From an uncultured Acetatifactor sp. (lineage in GTDB: Bacteria > Bacillota > Clostridia > Lachnospirales > Lachnospiraceae), in the NCBI GenBank assembly GCA_910585665.1, contig CAJUFI010000048.1, positions 1 through 36,709 on the forward strand: a stretch of DNA of 36,709 nt, given 5' to 3'. The notes under the pieces were generated by a model. That model saw nothing but the letters and a program-made list of their open reading frames with translations, did not search any database and was not told the origin of the DNA. Positions within the stretch are counted from its first letter, which is position 1; each line of letters opens with the position of its first letter. The position numbers were made by a program, and so were the translations under genes. Positions 23,488 to 31,067 of the stretch are shown piece after piece.

Positions 23488-25245
23488 TCAGCCAGCCTTT
23501 TCATCGAAGTCCCCGCTGCCGCTCATCTGGGCATCATAGACTTCCCGGTAGATCTCGTTGGTCTCAAGCAGTTCCTCGTGGGGCGCGAATCCCATGACCT
23601 GGCCGTCGTTCATGACGATGATTTTGTCCGCGTGCTCCACGCTGGAAATCCTCTGGGCGATAATCAGCTTGGTGGTGCCGGGGATGGATTCCGCGAAGGC
23701 CTTCCTTATCCTGGCATCCGTGGCCGTGTCCACCGCGCTGGTGGAATCGTCCAGGATCAATATCTTCGGCTTCTTCAAAAGAGCCCTGGCGATGCACAGC
23801 CGCTGCTTCTGTCCGCCGGACACATTGGTGCCGCCCTGTTCTATATAAGTATTGTAACCGTCCGGCATCTTCTGGATGAACTCGTCCGCACAGGCCAGCT
23901 CACAGGCATGCCTGCACTCCTCCTCGGTGGCCTCCTTGTCGCCCCAGCGCAGATTTTCGAGAATCGTCCCGGAGAACAGCACATTGTTCTGGAGCACCAC
24001 TGCCACCTGGTTGCGCAGCTCCTCACAGTCGTAGTCCTTCACGTCCACGCCGCCCACCAGCAGTTTCCCCTCCGTCACGTCATACAGTCTGCTGATCAGG
24101 TTCACCAGACTGGACTTGGCGCTTCCGGTGCCGCCGATGATGCCGATGGTCTCTCCGGACTTGATCTCCAGGTTCACATCCTTCAGCACGGACTCCCTGG
24201 CGTCCTTCTTATAGCTGAAAGACACATTGTCGAAGCGGATGCTACCGTCCTTCACCTCGCGGACCGGCTCCTGGGGATTCGTCAGATCCGCCTTCTCCTC
24301 CAGCACCTCGCAGATACGTCTGGCGCTGGCCACGGACATGGTGATCATGACGAAGATCATGGAGAGCATCATCAGGCTCATCAGGATGTTCATGCAATAG
24401 GTCAGCATGCTCATCAGCTGCCCCGTGGTCAGGGACTCCTGTACGATCATGTGGGCACCGATCCAGCTGATCAGCAGGATGCAGGTGTACACAGTGAGGT
24501 TCATCACCGGGCCGTTCCAGACCACGATGCCCTCAGCCTTGCAGAATATCTTGTAGATATTGTTGCTGGCGGTCTTGAACTTCTCCACTTCATAATCCTC
24601 CCGGACATAAGCCTTTACCACCCGAATCGCGGACACGTTTTCCTGAACACTTTCATTCAATGCATCGTACTTCGGGAAAGCCTGGGTGAAATGCTTGGTG
24701 GCCTGGGTGACGATAAGTGCCAGCACACAGCCCAACACCAGAACCGCCACCAGGTAGATGCTTGCCAGCCTGGGGCTGATCATAAAGGACATGGCCATGG
24801 CGCAGATCAGGCTGGCCGGCGCACGCATGCACATGCGCAGAATCATCTGATAGGCGTTCTGCATGTTGGTCACGTCCGTGGTGAGCCTGGTCACCAGGCC
24901 GGAGGTGCTGAACTTGTCGATATTGGAAAAGCTGAATGTCTGGATGTTCTCATACATGGCTTTTCTCAGGTTCCTGGCAAAGCCCGCCGAGGCCCGGGAG
25001 CCGAACTGCCCTCCCAGGATGCCGAACGTCAGGCTCAGCAGGGCCGACAGCAGCATCAGCACGCCAATCAGATAAATGTGATTCATGTCACCGCTTCCCC
25101 CATTGCCGTTTACGCCGTCATCAATGATTGACGCCATCAGCAAGGGTATGATTGTCTCCATGATTACCTCTCCAATCATGAAGACCGGGGTCAGCAAAGA
25201 ATCCTTCTTGAATTCTTTGATCTGGGCTCCAAGTGTCTTTAACAT
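23488..25245 (-). CDS. ABC exporter half with degenerate NBD
   Basis: The protein has 585 residues. Six membrane helices span about 15-300, followed by an ATPase domain with Walker A G-G-T-G-S-A-K-S, a good signature V-S-G-G-Q-K-Q-R and Walker B L-I-L-D-D-S-T-S. The catalytic Glu is replaced by Asp, and the second Gly of the Walker A G-K-S is Ala. This is the non-hydrolysing half of a heterodimer, completed by the next gene. The start has GGAAG about 12 bases upstream; just before it lies a purine-rich 9-bp tandem repeat in the mRNA leader. The gene follows marR in the same direction, so export is probably induced by a ligand of that repressor. Confidence 0.93.
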   Translation of the reverse strand: MLKTLGAQIKEFKKDSLLTPVFMIGEVIMETIIPLLMASIIDDGVNGNGGSGDMNHIYLIGVLMLLSALLSLTFGILGGQFGSRASAGFARNLRKAMYENIQTFSFSNIDKFSTSGLVTRLTTDVTNMQNAYQMILRMCMRAPASLICAMAMSFMISPRLASIYLVAVLVLGCVLALIVTQATKHFTQAFPKYDALNESVQENVSAIRVVKAYVREDYEVEKFKTASNNIYKIFCKAEGIVVWNGPVMNLTVYTCILLISWIGAHMIVQESLTTGQLMSMLTYCMNILMSLMMLSMIFVMITMSVASARRICEVLEEKADLTNPQEPVREVKDGSIRFDNVSFSYKKDARESVLKDVNLEIKSGETIGIIGGTGSAKSSLVNLISRLYDVTEGKLLVGGVDVKDYDCEELRNQVAVVLQNNVLFSGTILENLRWGDKEATEEECRHACELACADEFIQKMPDGYNTYIEQGGTNVSGGQKQRLCIARALLKKPKILILDDSTSAVDTATDARIRKAFAESIPGTTKLIIAQRISSVEHADKIIVMNDGQVMGFAPHEELLETNEIYREVYDAQMSGSGDFDEKAG

Positions 25246-25262
25246 GATTCCTGCACTTCCTT

Positions 25263-25325
25263 TCTGTCTTTTCTGTCTTTTCTGTCTCTTCTGTCTCTTC
25301 TGTCTCTTCTGTCTCTTCTGTCTCT
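25263..25325. repeat. Seven-unit 9-bp tandem repeat before the ABC gene start
   Basis: Two units of TCTGTCTTT are followed by five of TCTGTCTCT (plus strand). In the mRNA (minus strand) this is a purine-rich AGA-GACAGA repeat ending 18 bases before the ATG at 25245. It lies between the marR stop (25419) and the first ABC gene and is not needed for any convincing protein. Confidence 0.9.
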
Positions 25326-25418
25326 TCTTTTTGTATTATGGTTTTGTCTTGGGATATTTTCGTATGGACCTTCCTCTTGTACGGCATCCCTTTCGTTTCT
25401 GCAGTCTCCATGGCCGCG

Positions 25419-25994
25419 TCATTCACAGGGTGCCCTGAAGTCCCCGTCGGGCCCGTCCCGGCCGCAGGCATGCGCCCCGCGGTCCGCTGCCTTCCTATGG
25501 CAGTCCTCCGGCCCTTCCGGTTCGAGATTCCCATCGACCCCGTCTGTCATTTCCTCCAGGTTCCTCTGCATGATTCCTAGCAGCCTGCGCAGCTGGGAAA
25601 TCTCCTCCTCCGTGATTCCCTCCAGCATCCTCTGTTCCGTCATCCGCATATGCTCTTCCAGCCGCCTGTGGTTCCTGTAGGCTTCCTCCGTCATCTGAAT
25701 CCGCTTCAGCCTGCCGTCCTTGTCCAGGGCCTTGCGCACGATGAGGCCCTCCCGCTCCATGACCTGCAGCGCATTGGTGGCGGTGGCCCTGGAAATGCGG
25801 AACTCCTTCTCGATATCCCTCTGATATACCGGCTGGTCCTCATGATAGTATACGTATCCCAGGATGCCTCCCTGCAGCTGCGTCCTGGGCGCTTTCTCCG
25901 CTTTCGGCAGGCTTTTGTGGATTGTGAGCTTAATCTGGTTGTGGAGCATCCGCAGCACGAACGCAATCCCCCGCTGCTCTTCCTTCCCTTCCAT
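25419..25994 (-). CDS. MarR-family transcriptional regulator
   Basis: The protein has 191 residues from ATG 25994, with AAGGAGG 8 bases upstream; an ATG at 26021 is less likely. A winged helix is visible: L-Q-G-G-I-L-G-Y near 41-48, the recognition helix I-S-R-A-T-A-T-N-A-L-Q-V-M-E-R near 67-81, then wing residues K-D-G-R-L-K-R-I. The usual family length is about 150, so a tail of about 40 charged residues after the last helix is extra and may be non-conserved. It heads an operon with the two ABC genes. Two palindromes at its own promoter are the probable operators, so it represses itself and the exporter until it binds a ligand. Confidence 0.92.
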   Translation of the reverse strand: MEGKEEQRGIAFVLRMLHNQIKLTIHKSLPKAEKAPRTQLQGGILGYVYYHEDQPVYQRDIEKEFRISRATATNALQVMEREGLIVRKALDKDGRLKRIQMTEEAYRNHRRLEEHMRMTEQRMLEGITEEEISQLRRLLGIMQRNLEEMTDGVDGNLEPEGPEDCHRKAADRGAHACGRDGPDGDFRAPCE

Positions 25995-26065
25995 AAGACA
26001 CCTCCTTTTTCCACGCTTCATCGCCCCTGGCCGGCACGAAACGGCCTCCGGCTTATAACAAAAAA

Positions 26066-26099
26066 GTTAGTAGACTAACAAATTAGTTAGCCTACTAAC
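26066..26099. promoter_or_regulatory. Two MarR operator palindromes
   Basis: GTTAG-TAGA-CTAAC (26066-26079) and GTTAG-CCTA-CTAAC (26086-26099) are 14-bp palindromes whose centres are 20 bp apart, two helical turns. One overlaps the -10 box and the other covers the expected start of transcription of the marR-ABC operon. Binding by the adjacent MarR protein is inferred from position and symmetry. Confidence 0.8.
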
Positions 26100-26126
26100 A
26101 ATATCTCATTTTACACATTTTGTCAA
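26098..26126 (-). promoter_or_regulatory. σA promoter of the marR-ABC operon
   Basis: The minus strand reads a perfect TTGACA (26121-26126), 17 bases, then TATTGT (26098-26103). It overlaps the operator palindromes. Confidence 0.8.
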
Positions 26127-26206
26127 TTACTCTGGATCAAATCTTTTGTGAAAATTCTGTGAAGCGCTCCTGAAGCAGCGCTGACCGCAAAGAAGTAAGC
26201 GATTTC

Positions 26207-27373
26207 TCATGCCGGCTGCAGGCTGGCCAAGTCTCTGACGACATCAATCGGCAAGTCTGTATCTTCTGCGATTTCCTCAAACGTCAATTTCCCTCTTGTG
26301 ATCATGCGGCGGGCAGATGCCCTTTTCTCTTCCAATGTCTTTTCTACCGCCATGTCTTCCGCCATGTCTTTTGCCATGCCTTCCGCCATGTCTTTCGCCA
26401 TGCCTTCCGCCATGCCTTCCGCCATGTCTTTTGCCATGCCTTCCGCCATTTCTTTTGCCATGTCTTCCGCCATTTCTTCCGCCCACTTCTTCGCTAAATT
26501 CTCAAGTATCTGGCTCACGGTCTTGTAACCTCCTTCCGTCTCCTTAAAATATTTCACTCCTTTGGCTAACACCGGATAGAACATGTCTGCCGGATTCAAG
26601 CATCTAAAATCATGCACCAGCCTTCCGATTGGGGCATCGTCGTCCTGATAGCTGCCGTTCACGTATATGATATGGGAACCGTCGCCAAAGTATGTACCTG
26701 TCTCCTCAACGGTTCGATTGATATGGTACAGGGGGCGCCCGGCTTTCATGACGTCACTTTCTGTGATGAATATCACATAGGAATCGTGGATTTCCTTGAA
26801 TTCCTGCCCTGTTTTCAGCATTTTCGTGTCAATCATGCTGCTATGGAACCTTGCCCTGTGCGGGTCTGCTCCCTCTGACGCTCGCTGCACCTCCACGTCA
26901 TAGACCTTACCCTCCCCGTCTACCGCATAAATATCTATAGTAATGGAACGTCCTCCTGACATGGGATTCTTATATTCCCTCTGTCCGATTACCTCCAGCA
27001 CCTTTAAATCATTTCTCTGGAGGATGATGTTCAGCAGCAGTTTGGCGGCCTTGATGTTCCTGTCAAATACAAGCGTCATCAGGCTGTCGTCCAGAAGGCA
27101 CGTTTCACCTATTGCTTTCAGAACCTCTTGTCTTTTTAATGCTTTTCGGCTTTCCTCCTCCCCCTCAAAGTTCTCCTCCTGCATCTCCTTGTCGATGAGG
27201 ATCAGGTCCGATTCTTTCAGCTCCATCGACCAGTCCGCCCCTATGTACTTCTGCAGGAAACGCAGAAGCTCCTGTAGGCTGGACTGGCCCTTTTTGCCGC
27301 CGTTGTCATGGGGCATGCTCATGCCGGTCTCTTCCGGCCCCTTCTCCCCGTCCTTTTTCTTCATCTCATCCAT
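26207..27373 (-). CDS. Rpn-family PD-(D/E)XK nuclease-like protein
   Basis: The protein has 388 residues from ATG 27373, preceded by AAAGGTGAT; ATG 27418 is less likely. The core (about 75-290) begins F-D-R-N-I-K-A-A-K-L-L-L-N-I-I-L, then I-T-I-D-I-Y-A-V-D-G with Y-D-V-E-V-Q-R: the D and E-x-Q of a PD-(D/E)XK nuclease. This matches the Rpn/'PD-(D/E)XK nuclease family transposase' group, linked to recombination and phage defence in enterobacteria. Near 300-345 a run of Met-Ala-Glu/Lys-x tetrapeptides forms an amphipathic helix. The tail T-F-E-E-I-A-E-D-T-D-L-P-I-D-V-V resembles a small helix-turn-helix. Monocistronic. Confidence 0.85.
   Translation of the reverse strand: MDEMKKKDGEKGPEETGMSMPHDNGGKKGQSSLQELLRFLQKYIGADWSMELKESDLILIDKEMQEENFEGEEESRKALKRQEVLKAIGETCLLDDSLMTLVFDRNIKAAKLLLNIILQRNDLKVLEVIGQREYKNPMSGGRSITIDIYAVDGEGKVYDVEVQRASEGADPHRARFHSSMIDTKMLKTGQEFKEIHDSYVIFITESDVMKAGRPLYHINRTVEETGTYFGDGSHIIYVNGSYQDDDAPIGRLVHDFRCLNPADMFYPVLAKGVKYFKETEGGYKTVSQILENLAKKWAEEMAEDMAKEMAEGMAKDMAEGMAEGMAKDMAEGMAKDMAEDMAVEKTLEEKRASARRMITRGKLTFEEIAEDTDLPIDVVRDLASLQPA
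26349..26480. repeat. Eleven 12-bp repeats inside the Rpn-like gene
   Basis: Units of the form GCCATGYCTTYC (plus strand) are repeated head to tail eleven times, encoding M-A-E-G, M-A-K-D, M-A-E-D and similar tetrapeptides. The length is a multiple of three, so copy-number change would alter the helix length but keep the frame. Confidence 0.92.
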
Positions 27374-27770
27374 CAAATCACCTTTCCTTTCCTGGATGTC
27401 ATGCGCTGTATGGCACATTCTGCTGTATGGCGCAGGCGCACCCTGTCGCTTCCACAGTAGGAAAGGCGTCTCCCTTCCTGCTGTAGCTTATGAATCATAT
27501 TTTCTTGGGATAATAGGCTCCCCGCCCGGCAAGAAGTTCGAAACTACAGAAAAGACTGTATCAGTCTTTTGGAATGATTATGAATTTTGAATTCTTTACC
27601 TGATTTAACGATAACATAGATTTGATGGAATTGCAATAAAAATTTACAAAGATACAAAGAGAAGAGAATATACAAAGGGCAGCCCCGTGCGATAAAACGG
27701 GACTGCTCCGGCAGTCTGAGACTGACTGTTCTGCCCGGTGCGGACGGCCAGCCTCAGCCTCTTCTGGAAT
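27374..27770. other. 397-base gene-free stretch before the Rpn-like gene
   Basis: It holds the terminator-like hairpin of the class B sortase gene (27679-27706), a perfect 9-bp inverted repeat AAAAGACTG/CAGTCTTTT (27550-27570), and a possible minus-strand promoter TTGCAA, 17 bases, TATCGT near 27613-27641. I see no gene here. Confidence 0.5.
27679..27706 (-). terminator. Terminator candidate of the surface-fibre operon
   Basis: A 10-bp stem (27679-27688 with 27697-27706, one G-T pair) with an 8-base loop is followed on the minus strand by a moderately T-rich tail. An alternative stem GACTGC/GCAGTC (27701-27706 with 27711-27716) overlaps it and is followed by TTTT. It lies about 65 bases past the sortase stop. 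Confidence 0.6.
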
Positions 27771-28580
27771 TCATCGCAACGGCACTCCCCCGGCGCTGTC
27801 CACCGGCACCAGCATGCCGTGGAGCACATAGCGCGCATTGTCGAAGACATAGGCGCAGGTGGAGAGCAGCACATACCGGCCTTCACTGTCCAGCTCCACC
27901 TCCGTGCTGAAGTCCGACTGCTCCCTGCACTTGGCCAGGTAGGCGTCCAGCTCCTGGCTGGGGCCCTCGAATATGGTGTAGGTGTCCGAAGTGGCTGATG
28001 TGGTATACCCGGAAAACAAGACGATTTTATAGTCCTGTTCGGGAGTCAGCAGCCACATCACCGGATGTTCCTCATAGAAGCTCTGCTCCGCCCAAAGGTC
28101 CAGAGAGGCGAACATGGAACCGTTCTTCATATGGTGCCCGTAGACGATTGTATTGGAATCCGCAAAGCCGGGCCGGTTGTCCGCCTCCACGAAGATGGAG
28201 CCTGCGGCATTGTAGCTTCCGTCATAGTTGTGCTTCAGGTAGAAGGTATCGTCCTCACCACGGACCACCGGATAGTCGATCGGCGTGCCCCCGCAGTAAA
28301 TCCATCCGCACACGTCCCCGTTCACTGCCTGGAGCCCCTGGAAGTCCACGCTTATGGGGGCTGCCTCTGGGGCTTCCTGCCCGGCGGCAGCCCCCGCGTC
28401 CTGCGTTCCCGCTCCCTGGCTGCCGTCCCTGGACGTATATGTAGTATACTGTTCCGCGATCTGGCTGTAGAGCCGGTCGCTCTCCTCATACTGGCGCAGA
28501 ATCATCACGATTGACGTGACGGAAAAAAGGAATACCGCCAGAACCGCCAGCATAATGATGCGCCTTATCCACTTCCCCAT
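27771..28580 (-). CDS. srtB: Class B sortase
   Basis: This membrane-bound cysteine transpeptidase has 269 residues. An N-terminal membrane anchor (about 8-28) is followed by a low-complexity Ala/Gly/Gln linker and the catalytic domain. I-V-Y-G-H-H-M-K-N-G has the catalytic His near 149-150; L-L-S-T-C has Cys242; R250 completes the triad. The long helix after the His and the D-I-Y-P-V-V-type start (I-D-Y-P-V-V) are class B features. Class B sortases anchor single proteins or, in some streptococci, polymerise pili. It is the last gene of the surface-fibre locus and follows sipW by 83 bases. Candidate substrates are the surface proteins upstream. Confidence 0.92.
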   Translation of the reverse strand: MGKWIRRIIMLAVLAVFLFSVTSIVMILRQYEESDRLYSQIAEQYTTYTSRDGSQGAGTQDAGAAAGQEAPEAAPISVDFQGLQAVNGDVCGWIYCGGTPIDYPVVRGEDDTFYLKHNYDGSYNAAGSIFVEADNRPGFADSNTIVYGHHMKNGSMFASLDLWAEQSFYEEHPVMWLLTPEQDYKIVLFSGYTTSATSDTYTIFEGPSQELDAYLAKCREQSDFSTEVELDSEGRYVLLSTCAYVFDNARYVLHGMLVPVDSAGGVPLR

Positions 28581-28663
28581 ACCATCACTCCCGTTTCATG
28601 CCCGTCTCTCGTGTCCTGTCCCTCTAACGGATCCCCGCCCTCCTGACGGCCTCCTGCCGTCAA

Positions 28664-29203
28664 TCACTCCTCCTGGCGGTTCTTCAGGATACCGGCCAAC
28701 ATATGGAACATGACCCCGCACACAGCCAGCAGCACCGCATACAGCTTCCCGGCATTGCTGGCCAGCAGCGTCATGACGATGCCAAGCACAGGGACATGGC
28801 GCTCCACCTTCCCTATCAGGCTGCTGTAGGCCACAGGCTCCACGTCCTCCTCCTGGTTGGCGTCCCCCTTGGTGACGAACTCCCCTTCCACGTAGTGGTT
28901 CTCCTCCACCCGGTGGGTGATGACCGAGCCCCCCTTGTTGAAGGCGATTACATCCCCCGCCTCCACCTCCTCGGGCCGGGCCGCCTTCACATAGACCACG
29001 CTCCCCACAGGGATTTCCGGCTCCATGCTCCCGCTCACCACCTCATAGATTCCGTAGCCCATGAGCCGCGGCACCGTCAGGGGCAGGAACGCCGCGATGA
29101 CCCCCACCAGGATCAATGTCCCCAGCGCGCTGCAAAGGGCAGGAAATGCTCTCCTGCCCTTGCTGCCGGAGGGGCGCAGAACTGGTTCTGTCCGGTCTGT
29201 CAT
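28664..29203 (-). CDS. sipW: SipW-type signal peptidase I
   Basis: The protein has 179 residues. A first membrane segment lies at about 24-45, then S-G-S-M-E-P with Ser59. The general base is His97 (V-I-T-H-R-V), not Lys, as in the archaeal/ER-like SipW group. A membrane segment closes the C-terminus (about 145-170). The start ATG overlaps the stop of the upstream gene (ATGA), with GAGGAG before it; a longer frame to 29263 is not needed. In Bacillus subtilis SipW processes TasA and TapA. Two genes upstream here encode proteins with SipW-type signal sequences, so they are the likely substrates. Confidence 0.92.
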   Translation of the reverse strand: MTDRTEPVLRPSGSKGRRAFPALCSALGTLILVGVIAAFLPLTVPRLMGYGIYEVVSGSMEPEIPVGSVVYVKAARPEEVEAGDVIAFNKGGSVITHRVEENHYVEGEFVTKGDANQEEDVEPVAYSSLIGKVERHVPVLGIVMTLLASNAGKLYAVLLAVCGVMFHMLAGILKNRQEE

Positions 29204-30210
29204 TGTTCTGACTCCTCTTCCGCTGCCCTCTTCTTCCGTTTCCCCATCATCAGGAAGTACCACGCGGCCCCCACAGCGCCGACCACCAGCACGAGGACCA
29301 CCGGCAAAGGTATCCCCAGCAGCTTCGCATCGGCGGCCACGGACAGGAAGTTGCTCGTGGGCACCCCTTCGTCATCCAGGTCCCGCATCTCATCCGGCCC
29401 CTGGCCTGTAGGGGTCTCTGGATCTGGCAGCTCCTGCTCCTCGCCGCCATCATCGTCCGGCGCGTCATCACCGCCATCGTCCGGCCCTCCATCGTCCGGC
29501 CCGCCGTCGTCCGGCCCGCCATCGTCCGCGGGCGGGCCGTCATCCGGCCCTGCCGGGAGCACTACCACGCCGCCCTCCGTGGGCGGCTCCGGCGGCGTCA
29601 CGGGCCCAGGAGGTGTGGGCTCCGTCCCGCCCGGCGCAGGCCCGGGCTGCTCCGGCGCAGGCGTCTCCACCCTGGTGTACACGAAGTCGAACACGTTCTC
29701 CGCAGGATCCTTCTTCAGGGTCTGGGTCATGTTGTAGGCCTGGGGCTGCCATCCCTCGATGTACAGGTAAGCCACCACCGGCTTGTCGCCCACGTTCCCG
29801 TAGTAGGTCTCGCTGGGCGCCAGGGCATTCCCCTCCGTGTCCACGTAGTTGATGGTGTAGGAGGTGGCGTCCCCCAAGATTCCGTATGCTATCACGTAGT
29901 CCCTGTCCCCGGTCACCAGGAAGGAGGAGGCCTGGGTGCTCTCGCTGTTATCCTTGCCGCTCTCCCTGATTCCGCGGATGTAGTACTTGCTGTTGTCGTC
30001 CAGCGCCACTGCGCTCTGGTAGAAATTGACGCGATCCCCGTAGCGGAGCCCTTCGAACACCATCATCTCCCCCTCGGCGAAGCTCCCCTGCTTGCCCGCG
30101 AAGAAGCGTATCGTATAGGTGTACTCCTCCTTCGCCGCCGCGGGGAGGTAGGGCCCGAAGGCCAGGCACAGGCTGCACAGGATGCACAGCACCCGATATA
30201 GTCTTTTCAT
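29200..30210 (-). CDS. MucBP-like surface protein with Gly-Pro-Asp repeats and C-terminal membrane anchor
   Basis: The protein has 336 residues from ATG 30210 with GGAGG upstream. A signal peptide (about 1-27, ending A-A-A-K) precedes a β-rich region. Residues about 118-185 look like a MucBP domain: Y-T-I-N-Y-V-D-T-E-G-N-A-L-A, then V-G-D-K-P-V-V. A proline-rich stretch and repeats of D-D-G-G-P follow (about 190-270). A membrane segment (about 295-315) and basic tail G-K-R-K-K-R close it. No LPXTG motif is visible, so it is probably a membrane-anchored stalk. It starts 4 bases after the upstream stop and overlaps sipW, so it belongs to the fibre operon. Role inferred: adhesin or base. Confidence 0.8.
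   Translation of the reverse strand: MKRLYRVLCILCSLCLAFGPYLPAAAKEEYTYTIRFFAGKQGSFAEGEMMVFEGLRYGDRVNFYQSAVALDDNSKYYIRGIRESGKDNSESTQASSFLVTGDRDYVIAYGILGDATSYTINYVDTEGNALAPSETYYGNVGDKPVVAYLYIEGWQPQAYNMTQTLKKDPAENVFDFVYTRVETPAPEQPGPAPGGTEPTPPGPVTPPEPPTEGGVVVLPAGPDDGPPADDGGPDDGGPDDGGPDDGGDDAPDDDGGEEQELPDPETPTGQGPDEMRDLDDEGVPTSNFLSVAADAKLLGIPLPVVLVLVVGAVGAAWYFLMMGKRKKRAAEEESEQ
29471..29530. repeat. Four 15-bp repeats coding for D-D-G-G-P
   Basis: Units of CCGCCATCGTCCGGC with few changes lie head to tail within the surface-protein gene. They lengthen an acidic, flexible stalk next to the membrane anchor. Confidence 0.85.
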
Positions 30211-30214
30211 CCGT

Positions 30215-31054
30215 TCATGCCTCCTTCTTCCCTTTCTTGTGCTCCCTGAAGCAATAGACACAGTAGACCAGCAGGATTATCCCCGTGACGCCGCTGATTG
30301 CCATCAGCAAAGGCAGCTGGCTCTCATCGCTGGTCTTCACGATGTTGGTATTCCTTCCAGGGGCAGGCGTGGGAGGCGGATTGTCGTCCGACACCCTCTC
30401 CGGCGGGTTCCCGGGGGGCTGTGGGGTGGGCTGGCTGGGCAAATCGTCCCGCAGCTCCACCGCGAACACCATCTGCAGGTCGGCCAGAGTGTCCTGGTAA
30501 TGGTTGCCCTGGGTCTCACCGTCCAGCGCCACCTCCAGGGTGATGCTCCCTCCCTGCCCGTTATACATGGTATCCAGATAGAAATAATCCTTCAAAGCGC
30601 TGGTGGCTCCATGGAGGCCTTCCCCCATGCCCGCCAGCATCTCGTCCACCGACTCACCGGACTCGCCGCCTACGGTGTCGCTGTCGAACAGGATGTTCTG
30701 CGCCCCGCTCTTGTCCGTATATACCAGCCGATAGGTATAGGCGCCGCCCCCGGTCTGGCTGTTGGCGCTCCTGTCCTCCAGGGAGTACAGCACCTCGTTC
30801 TGCATGTACCAGTCCGTAGCCGTAGCGTTTTCGCTCTTCAGGCGCAGCGTGATGATCACATTGTCGCCGGGCTGCATGCCGCCTACCACGTCATTGATAT
30901 TGGCGGTGCTGAAGCTGCTCACCATCTCATTGTTGGAATTGAAAGTGACGTTCCAGTTGTCATCCCCGTAGAATGTCTCAGCCTGAACCGGAAGCGCCAG
31001 GCCCAGGAACATCAGGCCGGAAAGCAGCCACATCCCCATTTTCTTATTTTTCAT
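30215..31054 (-). CDS. Secreted surface protein with sortase-like C-terminal signal
   Basis: The protein has 279 residues from ATG 31054 (GGGAGG upstream; a longer frame to 31078 overlaps the previous gene). A signal peptide ends at V-Q-A-E near residue 26. A globular β-rich region runs to about 200, with G-G-A-Y-T-Y-R-L-V-Y, L-K-D-Y-F-Y-L-D and V-A-L-D-G-E-T-Q-G-N. A Pro-rich linker (about 205-230) leads to N-I-V-K-T-S-D-E, a membrane segment and a basic tail H-K-K-G-K-K. V-K-T-S-D resembles variant sortase motifs (V-K-T-G-D) seen in Lachnospiraceae, so the class B sortase is a candidate to anchor it. The family is not one I can name. Confidence 0.78.
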   Translation of the reverse strand: MKNKKMGMWLLSGLMFLGLALPVQAETFYGDDNWNVTFNSNNEMVSSFSTANINDVVGGMQPGDNVIITLRLKSENATATDWYMQNEVLYSLEDRSANSQTGGGAYTYRLVYTDKSGAQNILFDSDTVGGESGESVDEMLAGMGEGLHGATSALKDYFYLDTMYNGQGGSITLEVALDGETQGNHYQDTLADLQMVFAVELRDDLPSQPTPQPPGNPPERVSDDNPPPTPAPGRNTNIVKTSDESQLPLLMAISGVTGIILLVYCVYCFREHKKGKKEA

Positions 31055-31067
31055 GCCTGTCACCTCC

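Noticed and set aside
22060..25131. Long plus-strand frames antisense to both ABC transporter genes
   Set aside because: His- and Gln-rich shadow translations of well-supported transporter genes.
25121..25534. A minus-strand frame with a Glu-Glu-Thr repeat across the 9-bp tandem repeats
   Set aside because: It overlaps the marR 3' end and the ABC start in another frame. The repeat codes for E-E-T only because nine is a multiple of three. No ribosome site or conserved part is seen.
26340..26490. CRISPR-like array at the 12-bp repeats
   Set aside because: Units are 12 bp, contiguous and without spacers, and they encode in-frame tetrapeptides in a real gene.
27550..27570. Perfect 9-bp inverted repeat as a terminator
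   Set aside because: It is not downstream of any gene end. It could be an operator of the Rpn-like gene or chance, with too little evidence to annotate further.
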